From UBA6168 sp964643005 (lineage in GTDB: Bacteria > Bacteroidota > Bacteroidia > Chitinophagales > Saprospiraceae), in NCBI GenBank assembly GCA_964643005.1, contig CAZXQI010000144.1, positions 1 to 8,163 of the forward strand: 8,163 bases of DNA. The letters run 5' to 3'. The position numbers and the translations under genes were made by a program. The notes under the pieces were generated by a model, which was not told the DNA's origin, made no database searches, and worked only from the letters and a program-made list of their open reading frames with translations. Positions within the stretch are counted from its first letter, which is position 1; each line of letters opens with the position of its first letter. Below are positions 1-6,007 of the stretch, one piece after another.

Positions 1-16
1 CTGTTAAGTTTTTCAT
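1..16 (-). CDS. possible 5' end of a gene leaving the window
   Basis: On the minus strand an ATG (bases 16-14) is followed by codons for Lys-Asn-Leu-Thr before the window ends. The bases just upstream of this ATG are almost pure A/T and A-rich, as is usual for Bacteroidota start sites. Only five codons are visible, so no function can be given. It would follow the phosphoesterase gene in the same direction after an 86-base gap (17-102) that holds only AT-rich sequence, including a weak inverted repeat (cattttt at 14-20 with aaaaatg at 32-38). It may be a chance ATG. Confidence 0.25.
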
Positions 17-102
17 TTTTTATAAAATTTTAAAAATGAGTTTGAATATTTTGATAAACAACAGCAAAGCCAAAACGGTTAGCAAAAATTCAACCCTCCT
101 TT

Positions 103-810
103 TCAGCCCTTCTTCCAAAATCCACTCATGTCGTCCAGCCTTTTTTGAAAAAAAAGTCGGCGGTTCGTCATGTCGAATGCGCAAAGGTATCCCATGCCCG
201 GATAAGCTTCTGTGTAACAGCCGGCATCCAGACTGAGCGCCCGATCCACTTCCATGGCGTTGCACATTTTTTCAATGATATGTTTCTGAGTGGGCGTGTG
301 TCCATGCAAAATAATGCGGTCGCTGAGCCGCACGTAATCAATCGTGTCGTACCAGTTTCGTATGTAAAGCATTTTTCGGTTTGGCTCTAAAAAATTGGGG
401 CTCCTGAAATCCAATCCGGCATGGACGAGGATATATTCATCCACTTCCATCAGGAAGGGAAGTTTTTCTAAAAACTGGCGGTATTCGGGGGGAACCTGCG
501 CCGTGTGAGTTGCGCCAAAGCTGCGGAGGGTCTCGCGCCCGCCCCAGGACTCTGTCCAGAATTGAAAGGTTTCGGGGTCTTTGTCGGCGCTAAGAAAGTT
601 TTCCTCGTGATTTCCACTGAGGCAGTGTACCTGATAGCCTTCCTTTTTTAGTTTAAAAATAGTATCCAAAACGGAACGGGAATCAGGCCCCCTGTCAATG
701 TAATCGCCCAGCAGGTATAATTCGTCTGCGCGGGTCAGACCCGTTTGCTCCAACAATGCTTTGAAAGTCAGCGAGCAGCCGTGAATATCCGTCATTGCGA
801 TTTTGCGCAT
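103..810 (-). CDS. PPP-family metallophosphoesterase (serine/threonine protein phosphatase or Ap4A hydrolase-like)
   Basis: A cytoplasmic two-metal phosphoesterase of 235 residues with no signal peptide or membrane segment. All signature motifs of the calcineurin-like PPP family are visible in order: DIHG (D8, H10), GDYIDRG (D36, D39, R40), GNHE (N67, H68), HAG (H130) and HGHTP (H169, H171). These supply the metal ligands and the catalytic His/Arg, so the enzyme should be active. The length fits small bacterial PPPs, which are variously serine/threonine phosphatases or diadenosine tetraphosphatases; the sequence alone does not decide between them. The ATG at 810-808 is chosen because DIHG then sits 8 residues from the N-terminus, as is normal. 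It is divergent from argS with 72 bases between the two starts, so the promoters must share that gap. The stop is TGA at 105-103. Confidence 0.9.
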   Translation of the reverse strand: MRKIAMTDIHGCSLTFKALLEQTGLTRADELYLLGDYIDRGPDSRSVLDTIFKLKKEGYQVHCLSGNHEENFLSADKDPETFQFWTESWGGRETLRSFGATHTAQVPPEYRQFLEKLPFLMEVDEYILVHAGLDFRSPNFLEPNRKMLYIRNWYDTIDYVRLSDRIILHGHTPTQKHIIEKMCNAMEVDRALSLDAGCYTEAYPGMGYLCAFDMTNRRLFFQKRLDDMSGFWKKG

Positions 811-833
811 GGTTTTAAAAGAGCCGTTGGTTT

Positions 834-864
834 AAAATGATACTTTTGCCGCTCATTTTCAAAA
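834..864 (-). promoter_or_regulatory. possible minus-strand promoter for the phosphoesterase gene
   Basis: Read on the minus strand, TTTTG (864-860) is followed after 17 bases by TATCATTTT (842-834), resembling the Bacteroidota -33 TTTG / -7 TAnnTTTG arrangement. The -7 box is imperfect (three bases before the T run and no final G). It lies 24 bases upstream of the gene start and overlaps the argS -7 box on the other strand. Confidence 0.3.
841..848 (+). promoter_or_regulatory. -7 promoter box (TAnnTTTG) for argS
   Basis: Tacttttg matches the Bacteroidota primary sigma -7 consensus TAnnTTTG exactly and is followed by GC-rich bases (ccgc), as is common for this promoter class. It lies 34 bases before the argS ATG. 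No clear -33 TTTG is found at the usual distance; only a T run near 813-816 is present. Confidence 0.5.
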
Positions 865-882
865 GGCTTCAATAGGAATAAT

Positions 883-2727
883 ATGATTGACTTAATTCAG
901 AAGGGCGTAGCGGAGGCTGTGAAAACTTTGTACAAGGCTGAAATTGCTTCGGTACAAATCACGCTGAACCCCACCCGCAAAGAATTTGAAGGCGACTACA
1001 CGCTCGTCGTTTTTCCCTTTATTAAAATTGCCAAAAAAGCGCCGCCTCTTATCGCTCAGGAAATTGGGGATTATCTGATTAAAAACCTCCCGCTCGTCGT
1101 CCGCTTCAACGTCGTTCAGGGCTTTCTCAACTTAGTCATCAGCGACCGCTTCTGGATGGATTTTCTATTAAAAACTACTGAGAACCAGGGCTTCGGAAGA
1201 CAGGCTCCCAATGGCCGGAAAGTGATGATCGAGTACTGCTCGCCCAACACCAACAAGCCATTGCATTTGGGGCATATCCGCAACATCCTGCTCGGCTGGT
1301 CCTGCTCAAAACTGTATGAAGCCGCCGGTTTTGAGGTGGTAAAAGTTCAGGTTGTCAATGACCGGGGCATCGCTATTTGCAAGAGCATGCTGGCCTGGCA
1401 AAAGTATGCAAACGGCGCCACTCCGGAAAGTGCAGGTGCGAAGAGCGATCATTTTGTCGGCGATTACTACGTGCTGTTTGAGAAGAAATTTCAGGAGGAA
1501 TACACTGGATGGCAGGCATCGCCAGACGCTCAGGCTCTTCTTACAGAAAAGAAAAAACCAGAGCAGACTCCCACAGAATTTTTCAAAGAATTTAAAAACA
1601 CCTATTTTAACGAGTACAGTCTGCTCGGAAGAGAGGCGCGGGAAATGCTCCAAAACTGGGAAGCCGGCCACCCTGCAACTATGCAGCTCTGGCAAAAGAT
1701 GAACAACTGGGTCTATGCCGGTTTTGAGGAGACTTTCCAACAGTTAGGGGTCAGTTTTGATAAATATTACTACGAATCCAATACCTACCTACTCGGCAAA
1801 GACATCGTCGGGCAGGGGCTTTCTCAGGGCGTTTTTTACAAAAAAGAAGACGGCAGTGTATGGGCAGACCTGAGCGAAGCCGGCCTCGATCACAAGGTCA
1901 TTCTGCGCAGCGACGGCACTTCCGTCTATATCACACAGGACCTCGGCACCGCTCAAATGCGCTATCGCGACTTCGGCGCCGAGAAGATGATCTACGTCGT
2001 CGCCGACGAGCAGAATTACCACTTCCAGGTACTTTATGAAATCCTGAAACGTCTCGGCGAACCTTATGCGGATGGTCTTTATCACCTGAACTACGGCATG
2101 GTGGATCTGCCCAGCGGCAGGATGAAAAGCCGCGAAGGCACGGTGGTGGACGCCGACGACCTCATGGCGGAGGTGCGATCCGAAGCCGCACAGGAGGTGT
2201 CCGAGCGGGGCGAAATCACCGCCCTCCCCGCCTCTGAACAGAATGAAATCATCGAGCGGATCGCAATGGCTGCGCTGAAGTTTCACATCATCAAAGTCCA
2301 CCCGAAGAAGCGGATGATCTTTGACCCGAAGGAGAGTCTCGACCTACAGGGGCAGACCGGCCCGCACATTCAATACGCCTATGTGCGCATCCAGTCTGTC
2401 CTGCGCAGAGCGGCTGAATCGGCAGGAGAAAGCGCCGAGCCTACGGCCTACGGCTCACTCCAGCCTCAGGAAAAGGAATTGCTCTCCACGATTTATCGCT
2501 TCCCGGAAACGGTGCTGGCTGCCACCGACGAATATAATCCTTCGCTAGTCGCCAACTTCTGCTACGACCTGGCCAAAGCCTTCCACAAGTTTTTTACCGA
2601 CCTGTCTATTCTGAAAGCGGAATCCTCCGAAGCCAAAGCTTTTCGCCTGCAACTCTGCCAGGCAGTGGCCAATGTTCTGAAAACGGGAATGGGATTGCTG
2701 GGAATTGAAATGCCGGAGAGAATGTGA
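883..2727 (+). CDS. argS: arginyl-tRNA synthetase
   Basis: Class I aminoacyl-tRNA synthetase that charges tRNA-Arg with arginine in the cytoplasm. It has 614 residues, close to the family's usual size. The N-terminal tRNA D-loop-recognition domain spans about 1-90. The Rossmann catalytic core starts near 110, with the HIGH-type motif HLGH at 128-131 inside NTNKPLHLGHIRN. The KMSKS-equivalent is the degenerate RMKSREG at 413-419, a form known in ArgRS, which often lacks a canonical KMSKS. The all-helical DALR anticodon-binding domain covers about 490-614 and includes QTGPHIQYAY (491-500). A weak AGGA (874-877) lies 5 bases before the ATG, and a TAnnTTTG box lies 34 bases before it. The gene is divergent from the phosphoesterase. 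The stop TGA falls within a TGAGCCTGTCGAAG motif. It is separated from glnS by 433 bases and a terminator. Confidence 0.97.
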   Translation: MIDLIQKGVAEAVKTLYKAEIASVQITLNPTRKEFEGDYTLVVFPFIKIAKKAPPLIAQEIGDYLIKNLPLVVRFNVVQGFLNLVISDRFWMDFLLKTTENQGFGRQAPNGRKVMIEYCSPNTNKPLHLGHIRNILLGWSCSKLYEAAGFEVVKVQVVNDRGIAICKSMLAWQKYANGATPESAGAKSDHFVGDYYVLFEKKFQEEYTGWQASPDAQALLTEKKKPEQTPTEFFKEFKNTYFNEYSLLGREAREMLQNWEAGHPATMQLWQKMNNWVYAGFEETFQQLGVSFDKYYYESNTYLLGKDIVGQGLSQGVFYKKEDGSVWADLSEAGLDHKVILRSDGTSVYITQDLGTAQMRYRDFGAEKMIYVVADEQNYHFQVLYEILKRLGEPYADGLYHLNYGMVDLPSGRMKSREGTVVDADDLMAEVRSEAAQEVSERGEITALPASEQNEIIERIAMAALKFHIIKVHPKKRMIFDPKESLDLQGQTGPHIQYAYVRIQSVLRRAAESAGESAEPTAYGSLQPQEKELLSTIYRFPETVLAATDEYNPSLVANFCYDLAKAFHKFFTDLSILKAESSEAKAFRLQLCQAVANVLKTGMGLLGIEMPERM

Positions 2728-2753
2728 GCCTGTCGAAGTTCGGTTGAAGTTCA
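2725..2753 (+). repeat. TGAGCCTGTCGAAG motif overlapping the argS stop, with an imperfect 11-base tandem
   Basis: TGAGCCTGTCGAAG (2725-2738) includes the argS stop codon. It runs into an imperfect direct repeat, gtcgaagttcg (2732-2742) and gttgaagttca (2743-2753), with 9 of 11 bases matching. From memory, GAGCCTGTCGAAG and close variants are frequent intergenic repeats in many bacterial genomes; I cannot confirm this here. Only one full copy is present in the window. Confidence 0.4.
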
Positions 2754-2783
2754 TGTGCGGGGAGATTCTTATTCGGAGGAGTT

Positions 2784-2901
2784 TAGTTGGAATTTACCTT
2801 CTTGGTAATTTTCTTGTGGAGTAATTCTGCCTTATTCCTTGTGGATTAATTCTCCCGTAGGAAATTCTGAGAAAAACTGCGTTCATCTGTGGAATGATTC
2901 C
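2784..2901 (+). repeat. degraded repeats of a tGTGGAnTAATTCt motif
   Basis: The best pair is cttgtggagtaattct (2813-2828) and cttgtggattaattct (2838-2853), 15 of 16 bases identical with a 25-base offset. Weaker relatives are gtaggaaattct (2857-2868), ctgtggaatgattc (2887-2900) and agttggaattta (2784-2795). The central ggattaattc is nearly palindromic. The spacing is irregular, so this looks like a decayed repeat cluster rather than a clean array. Confidence 0.45.
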
Positions 2902-3056
2902 TTTTCAGATTAGTTCCCCTTCGGAATCAGGCGCTAAGCAAAAACCGCATTGAGCTAAATATTCACAAGTAATAAAGGCTTTAAAGGGCTTTGACGGGGA
3001 ACTAATCCTCTTTACAGGCTTTTTTAGAAATGGGGTATCCATAGTAAAGATTTTTC

Positions 3057-3109
3057 GTAGAAATTTGCGCCGCCCTCATGGGGCGCTTTTTTTTAAATAA
3101 AAATTCTAC
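3057..3109 (+). terminator. intrinsic terminator upstream of glnS, nested in a weaker outer stem
   Basis: The GC hairpin gcgccgccctcatggggcgc (3067-3086; GCGCC pairs with GGCGC and a further CC/GG inside) is followed by eight Ts (3087-3094), a classic rho-independent terminator on the plus strand. Around it lies a second inverted repeat: gtagaa (3057-3062) pairs with ttctac (3104-3109), and ttt (3064-3066) with aaa (3100-3102), leaving one A-A mismatch. It lies 340 bases after argS and 66 bases before the glnS ATG. It may end a long argS 3' UTR, end a small RNA, or act as a leader attenuator for glnS. Confidence 0.75.
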
Positions 3110-3160
3110 ACCCTCTGGATCTATTGTGTAAAATATTTTGGAACAGAAAAAATAAAAAAA

Positions 3161-4846
3161 ATGGCCACTGATATCAAAGAAACGGCTGAAAAAACGCCGC
3201 TGAATTTCATCGAAGAAATTGTGGAAAGGGATATCGCCGAAGGTAAGCACGGCGGGAGAGTCCATACGCGCTTTCCGCCGGAGCCTAATGGCTACCTGCA
3301 CATCGGTCATGCCAAGTCTATTTGTCTGAACTTCGGTCTGGCGCAGAAATATAATGGTAAGTGCAATCTCCGCTTCGACGACACGAACCCTGTCACGGAA
3401 GAAACGGAGTACGTGGAGAGCATCCTCGGCGATATTCGCTGGTTAGGCTTTGAGCCGGACGCCATTTTTTACGCCTCTGACTACTTTGCGCAGTTGTATG
3501 AATTTGCGCTCGACCTCATCCGCAAGGGTCTGGCCTACGTGGATGATTCCACCAGCGAGGAAATGGCCGCCATGAAGGGGACGCCCACTCAGGCCGGTAC
3601 GCCCAGTCCTTACCACAGTCGCAGCATTGAAGAAAATCTCGATCTCTTTACCCGCATGAAGAATGGTGAGTTTCCCGAAGGCTCTAAGGTGCTGCGCGCT
3701 AAAATTGATATGGCCTCGCCTAACATGATCATGCGCGATCCCGTGTTGTATCGCATTAAATTCGCTCATCACCACCGCACCGGCGATGAATGGTGCGTCT
3801 ATCCCATGTACGACATGGCGCACGGGCAAAGCGATAGTATTGAAAAAATTACGCACTCCATTTGTACTCTGGAGTTTGTGCCCCACCGCCAGCTATACGA
3901 CTGGTGCATTGAAAATCTCGATATATTTCCTTCCCGTCAGTATGAGTTTGCCCGCCTGAACCTGACCTATACCGTCATGTCCAAGCGCAAGCTGCTGCAA
4001 TTGGTAAATGAAAAATATGTCAAGGGCTGGGACGACCCCCGCATGCCCACCATCTCCGGTATGCGGCGCAGAGGTTACACGGCGGCCTCCATCCGGAACT
4101 TTGCTACCCGCGTGGGTATCGCCAAACGAGAAAATCTCATTGATCTAGGCCTGCTGGAGTTTTGCGTCCGGGAAGACCTCAACAAAATAGCTACCCGCGC
4201 TATGGCTGTTCTCGATCCCTTGAAGCTGGTCGTCACCAATTATCCCGATGATGCAACCGAATGGTTAGAAACGGAAAACAATCCCGAAGACCCGGAGACC
4301 GGAACGCGTCAACTACCCTTCTCGCGTGAGTTGTGGATTGAGCAGGGAGATTTTATGGAAAATCCGCCGCCTAAGTTTTTCCGGCTCTCGCCCGGCAATC
4401 TGGTCCGCCTGAAAAGCGCCTACATCATTCGCTGCGACGAGGCCGTGAAGGATGCTTCAGGAAAGGTCGCTGAAATCCGCTGCACCTACTTTCCTGCTTC
4501 TAAGAGCGGCAGCGATACTTCTGGCCTGAAACCTAAAACTACTATCCACTGGGTTTCCGCACAACATGCTATTCCCGGCGAAGTCCGACTCTATGACCGC
4601 CTCCTCATGGTGGAAAATCCCGCAGACGATCCCCGAGACTTCAAAGAGCTGCTGAATCCTGATTCTTTGAAGGTGGTGAATAAGGTCTGGTTAGAGCCTA
4701 CCCTCGCCAACGCTTCAGCAGGAGATCATTTCCAGTTTATTCGCCTAGGCTACTTTACTGCTGATACAGATACGGAAGCTGGAGAGACGCCGGTCTTCAA
4801 CAGGACAGTAACCTTGAGGGATGCCTGGGCGAAGGTGCGGGGGTAA
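3161..4846 (+). CDS. glnS: glutaminyl-tRNA synthetase
   Basis: Class I synthetase that attaches glutamine directly to tRNA-Gln in the cytoplasm. It has 561 residues, close to the E. coli enzyme (about 550). The catalytic core carries PPEPNGYLHIGH with HIGH at 47-50, RFDDTNP at 71-77 and the KMSKS loop as VMSKRK at 272-277, followed by GWDDPRMPT (289-297) and the GMRRRG motif. FDDTNP and a C-terminal all-beta double-barrel anticodon-binding domain (about 345-550) identify GlnRS rather than bacterial GluRS, whose anticodon domain is helical. The C-terminus, FNRTVTLRDAWAKVRG, is normal, so the gene is intact. The start at 3161 follows an A-rich tract without a Shine-Dalgarno sequence. The stop TAA (4844-4846) is itself the first three bases of a TAACGCCG motif that recurs in the REP block directly downstream. 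Confidence 0.97.
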   Translation: MATDIKETAEKTPLNFIEEIVERDIAEGKHGGRVHTRFPPEPNGYLHIGHAKSICLNFGLAQKYNGKCNLRFDDTNPVTEETEYVESILGDIRWLGFEPDAIFYASDYFAQLYEFALDLIRKGLAYVDDSTSEEMAAMKGTPTQAGTPSPYHSRSIEENLDLFTRMKNGEFPEGSKVLRAKIDMASPNMIMRDPVLYRIKFAHHHRTGDEWCVYPMYDMAHGQSDSIEKITHSICTLEFVPHRQLYDWCIENLDIFPSRQYEFARLNLTYTVMSKRKLLQLVNEKYVKGWDDPRMPTISGMRRRGYTAASIRNFATRVGIAKRENLIDLGLLEFCVREDLNKIATRAMAVLDPLKLVVTNYPDDATEWLETENNPEDPETGTRQLPFSRELWIEQGDFMENPPPKFFRLSPGNLVRLKSAYIIRCDEAVKDASGKVAEIRCTYFPASKSGSDTSGLKPKTTIHWVSAQHAIPGEVRLYDRLLMVENPADDPRDFKELLNPDSLKVVNKVWLEPTLANASAGDHFQFIRLGYFTADTDTEAGETPVFNRTVTLRDAWAKVRG

Positions 4847-4906
4847 CGCCGCGCCGTAACGCCGTCGGATTGCCTTCCCGCCGGCCTGGCTAATGCCGAC
4901 GGGTTA
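4847..4906 (+). repeat. left copy of a 60-base direct repeat flanking the RAYT gene
   Basis: This segment matches 5948-6007 at 54 of 60 positions, in the same orientation. It holds the gcgccgtaacgccgtc lead sequence (4851-4866) and one REP hairpin. The left copy begins at the first base after the glnS stop, the right copy at the second base after the RAYT stop. The differences are one base each in the lead parts and four bases in the short stretch just before the hairpin (cttccc versus tcgctc). Confidence 0.85.
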
Positions 4907-5002
4907 GCCCGGCCAAGAAAACGCCGTCGGATTGCCTTCCCGCCGGCCTGGCTAATGCCGACGGGTTAGCCCGGCCAAGCGCCTTCTAATGCCGACGGGT
5001 TA
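4858..5002 (+). repeat. REP block upstream of RAYT: two identical 60-base units and a fragment
   Basis: Bases 4858-4917 and 4920-4979 are identical over 60 bases (62-base period). Each contains the imperfect palindrome CCCGCCGGC-N9-GCCGACGGG (4877-4903 and 4939-4965) with a single C-A mismatch in a nine-pair stem. A second short hairpin, CGGG-TTAG-CCCG, follows, and each unit ends in cccggccaag. A third, partial copy (taatgccgacgggtta) lies at 4987-5002. A stem with a fixed mismatch and all copies in one orientation are typical of REP elements mobilised by RAYT proteins. Confidence 0.85.
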
Positions 5003-5075
5003 TCCTCCCAAAGCCAGAAAACCAGCTTTCGCCAAGAAATCAGCTATCGCCCACAGGACATATATAGCAGCATTT

Positions 5076-5094
5076 CTGTAGGAAGCGCCTGCAG
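5076..5094 (+). promoter_or_regulatory. hairpin upstream of the RAYT gene
   Basis: Ctgtagg (5076-5082) pairs with cctgcag (5088-5094) over seven positions, one of them a G-T wobble, around the loop aagcg. There is no T run, so it is not an intrinsic terminator. It would lie in the RAYT 5' leader, 36 bases before the ATG. It could be a structural part of the element or a translation control; neither is shown. Confidence 0.35.
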
Positions 5095-5130
5095 ATTAGT
5101 AAGGGTTAATTTCTTAAACATACTACGACT

Positions 5131-5946
5131 ATGGCTAACACTGACGATCCTTTGCTCGAACACGCCACTTACCATATTTATAACAGAACTAATGGCTGGG
5201 AAAGACTTTTCAGGCAGGAGGCTGATTCCCACAAGTTTCTTTCTCTAATGAAAAAATACATAAGCCCCGTCGCTGAGATCAGCGCCTGGGCTTTGATGCG
5301 CAACCACTTTCATTTGTCGGTGTGCATAAAGGCAGGTTTGGTCTATAAATTTACCAGGATTCAGTTCGGGAATGAACAGGAGCTATGGAATGAGCGGAAA
5401 TGGGAGACAGTTTCGGTAAGGCCGACATCTACGCCGGCGAATATCCCACCCGCAGACTCGGCTAGCAGCCCATCGGTAACGCCGGGGAATGACCCGCCCG
5501 TTGATCTGGCTAATGCCGACGGGTCGCCTCTGCAAGGAAATCGGCTATCGTCCGTAGAGCATAGCGGCAACGACGCCCCAAAACGCCCCAATCCCTCCCA
5601 TCACATCTCTCACTTCTGCAATGCTTATACAAAGTACTACAACGAAAAGTATAAGCGCCACGGCAGTCTTTTTCAGAAGCCCTTTCGGAGGAAACCGATA
5701 GATAACGACCGCTACCTCCGGCAACTAACCATGTACATTCATTGCAATGCCATTCATCATGGCCATGTCCAGTCGGTGGATGATTACCCCTGGACTTCTT
5801 ATCGCTATTACCTCAATCCTGAGGCCAACTGGGGCGCTAAGCTGAAGATTTTAGATGTATTTGGCGGCCTGGATAACTTTATCAAATGCCATAAGGAATA
5901 TGGGAATGAAACTGGTGAGAAGGGAGAATGGTGGATTGAAGGTTGA
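5131..5946 (+). CDS. REP-associated tyrosine transposase (RAYT, Y1/HUH superfamily)
   Basis: A single-strand DNA transposase of the IS200-like Y1 type that is thought to recognise and mobilise REP hairpins. It has 271 residues. The HUH motif is HFH (59-61) in MRNHFHL. The conserved GSLFQKPF (178-185) precedes the helix YIHCNA (202-207), where Y202 is the expected nucleophile by comparison with the RAYT YxxxN pattern. The C-terminal FGGLDNF also fits Bacteroidota RAYTs. Residues about 92-157 form a Pro/Ser/Asp/Asn-rich insertion. It is partly encoded by an in-frame REP core (5506-5524; LANADG) and by a second REP-block module (5532-5553), so the element appears to have inserted into its own transposase gene. 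All catalytic motifs survive, so the protein may be active. There is no Shine-Dalgarno sequence. The ATG at 5131 gives a normal N-terminus (HATYHIYNR at 11-19). REP copies flank both sides. Confidence 0.92.
   Translation: MANTDDPLLEHATYHIYNRTNGWERLFRQEADSHKFLSLMKKYISPVAEISAWALMRNHFHLSVCIKAGLVYKFTRIQFGNEQELWNERKWETVSVRPTSTPANIPPADSASSPSVTPGNDPPVDLANADGSPLQGNRLSSVEHSGNDAPKRPNPSHHISHFCNAYTKYYNEKYKRHGSLFQKPFRRKPIDNDRYLRQLTMYIHCNAIHHGHVQSVDDYPWTSYRYYLNPEANWGAKLKILDVFGGLDNFIKCHKEYGNETGEKGEWWIEG
5477..5568 (+). repeat. REP-derived segment inside the RAYT coding sequence
   Basis: Bases 5506-5524 (ctggctaatgccgacgggt) are a perfect 19-base match to the REP core. Taacgccg (5477-5484) precedes the core, as it does in the flanking blocks. 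Gcaaggaaatcggctatcg (5532-5550) resembles ccaagaaatcagctatcg (5032-5049), and gagcatagcggca resembles gacatatatagcagca (5057-5072). The modules are in the same order as in the region just upstream of the gene. The 5' arm of the REP hairpin is degraded here. The reading frame stays open throughout. Confidence 0.8.
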
Positions 5947-5947
5947 G

Positions 5948-6007
5948 CGCTGCGCCGTAACGCCGTCAGATTGCTCGCTCGCCGGCCTGGCTAATGCCGA
6001 CGGGTTA
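5948..6007 (+). repeat. right copy of the 60-base direct repeat; start of the tandem array
   Basis: This is the counterpart of 4847-4906, 54 of 60 bases identical and in the same orientation, starting one base after the RAYT TGA (5944-5946). Its last 24 bases are the first unit of the 42-base array. The two copies delimit a unit of 1,101 bases that carries the whole RAYT gene. Confidence 0.85.

Larger units (their letters stand above)
2728..3160. other. gene-free region between argS and glnS
   Basis: No convincing coding sequence is present on either strand: the small minus-strand reading frame crossing 3002-3310 mainly mirrors the glnS start and has no recognisable protein content. The stretch is AT-rich. 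It contains a cluster of degraded short repeats (2784-2901), a largely featureless part (about 2935-3050) and an intrinsic terminator (3067-3094). The bases just before glnS (3141-3160) are A-rich with no Shine-Dalgarno sequence, as is normal in Bacteroidota. A small untranslated RNA ending at the terminator is possible, but no matching promoter was found. Confidence 0.6.

Noticed and set aside
14..38. Bidirectional terminator at the left edge
   Set aside because: The inverted repeat cattttt/aaaaatg is purely A/T apart from one pair and has an 11-base loop, too weak to call a terminator.
3002..3310. Minus-strand 102-codon reading frame before glnS
   Set aside because: Its N-terminal third is antisense to the conserved start of glnS and the rest covers the terminator and AT-rich leader. 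The product is low-complexity Phe-rich with no recognisable features.
883..4846. argS-glnS operon
   Set aside because: The 433-base gap contains a strong intrinsic terminator, so separate transcription is more likely.
3161..4846. Glutamyl-tRNA synthetase (gltX) instead of glnS
   Set aside because: RFDDTNP, VMSKRK and the all-beta C-terminal anticodon-binding region are characteristic of GlnRS.
4847..6007. Complete insertion sequence with terminal inverted repeats
   Set aside because: The flanks of RAYT are direct, not inverted, repeats and no target-site duplication is seen. Y1 transposases do not use terminal inverted repeats, so a classic IS is not supported.
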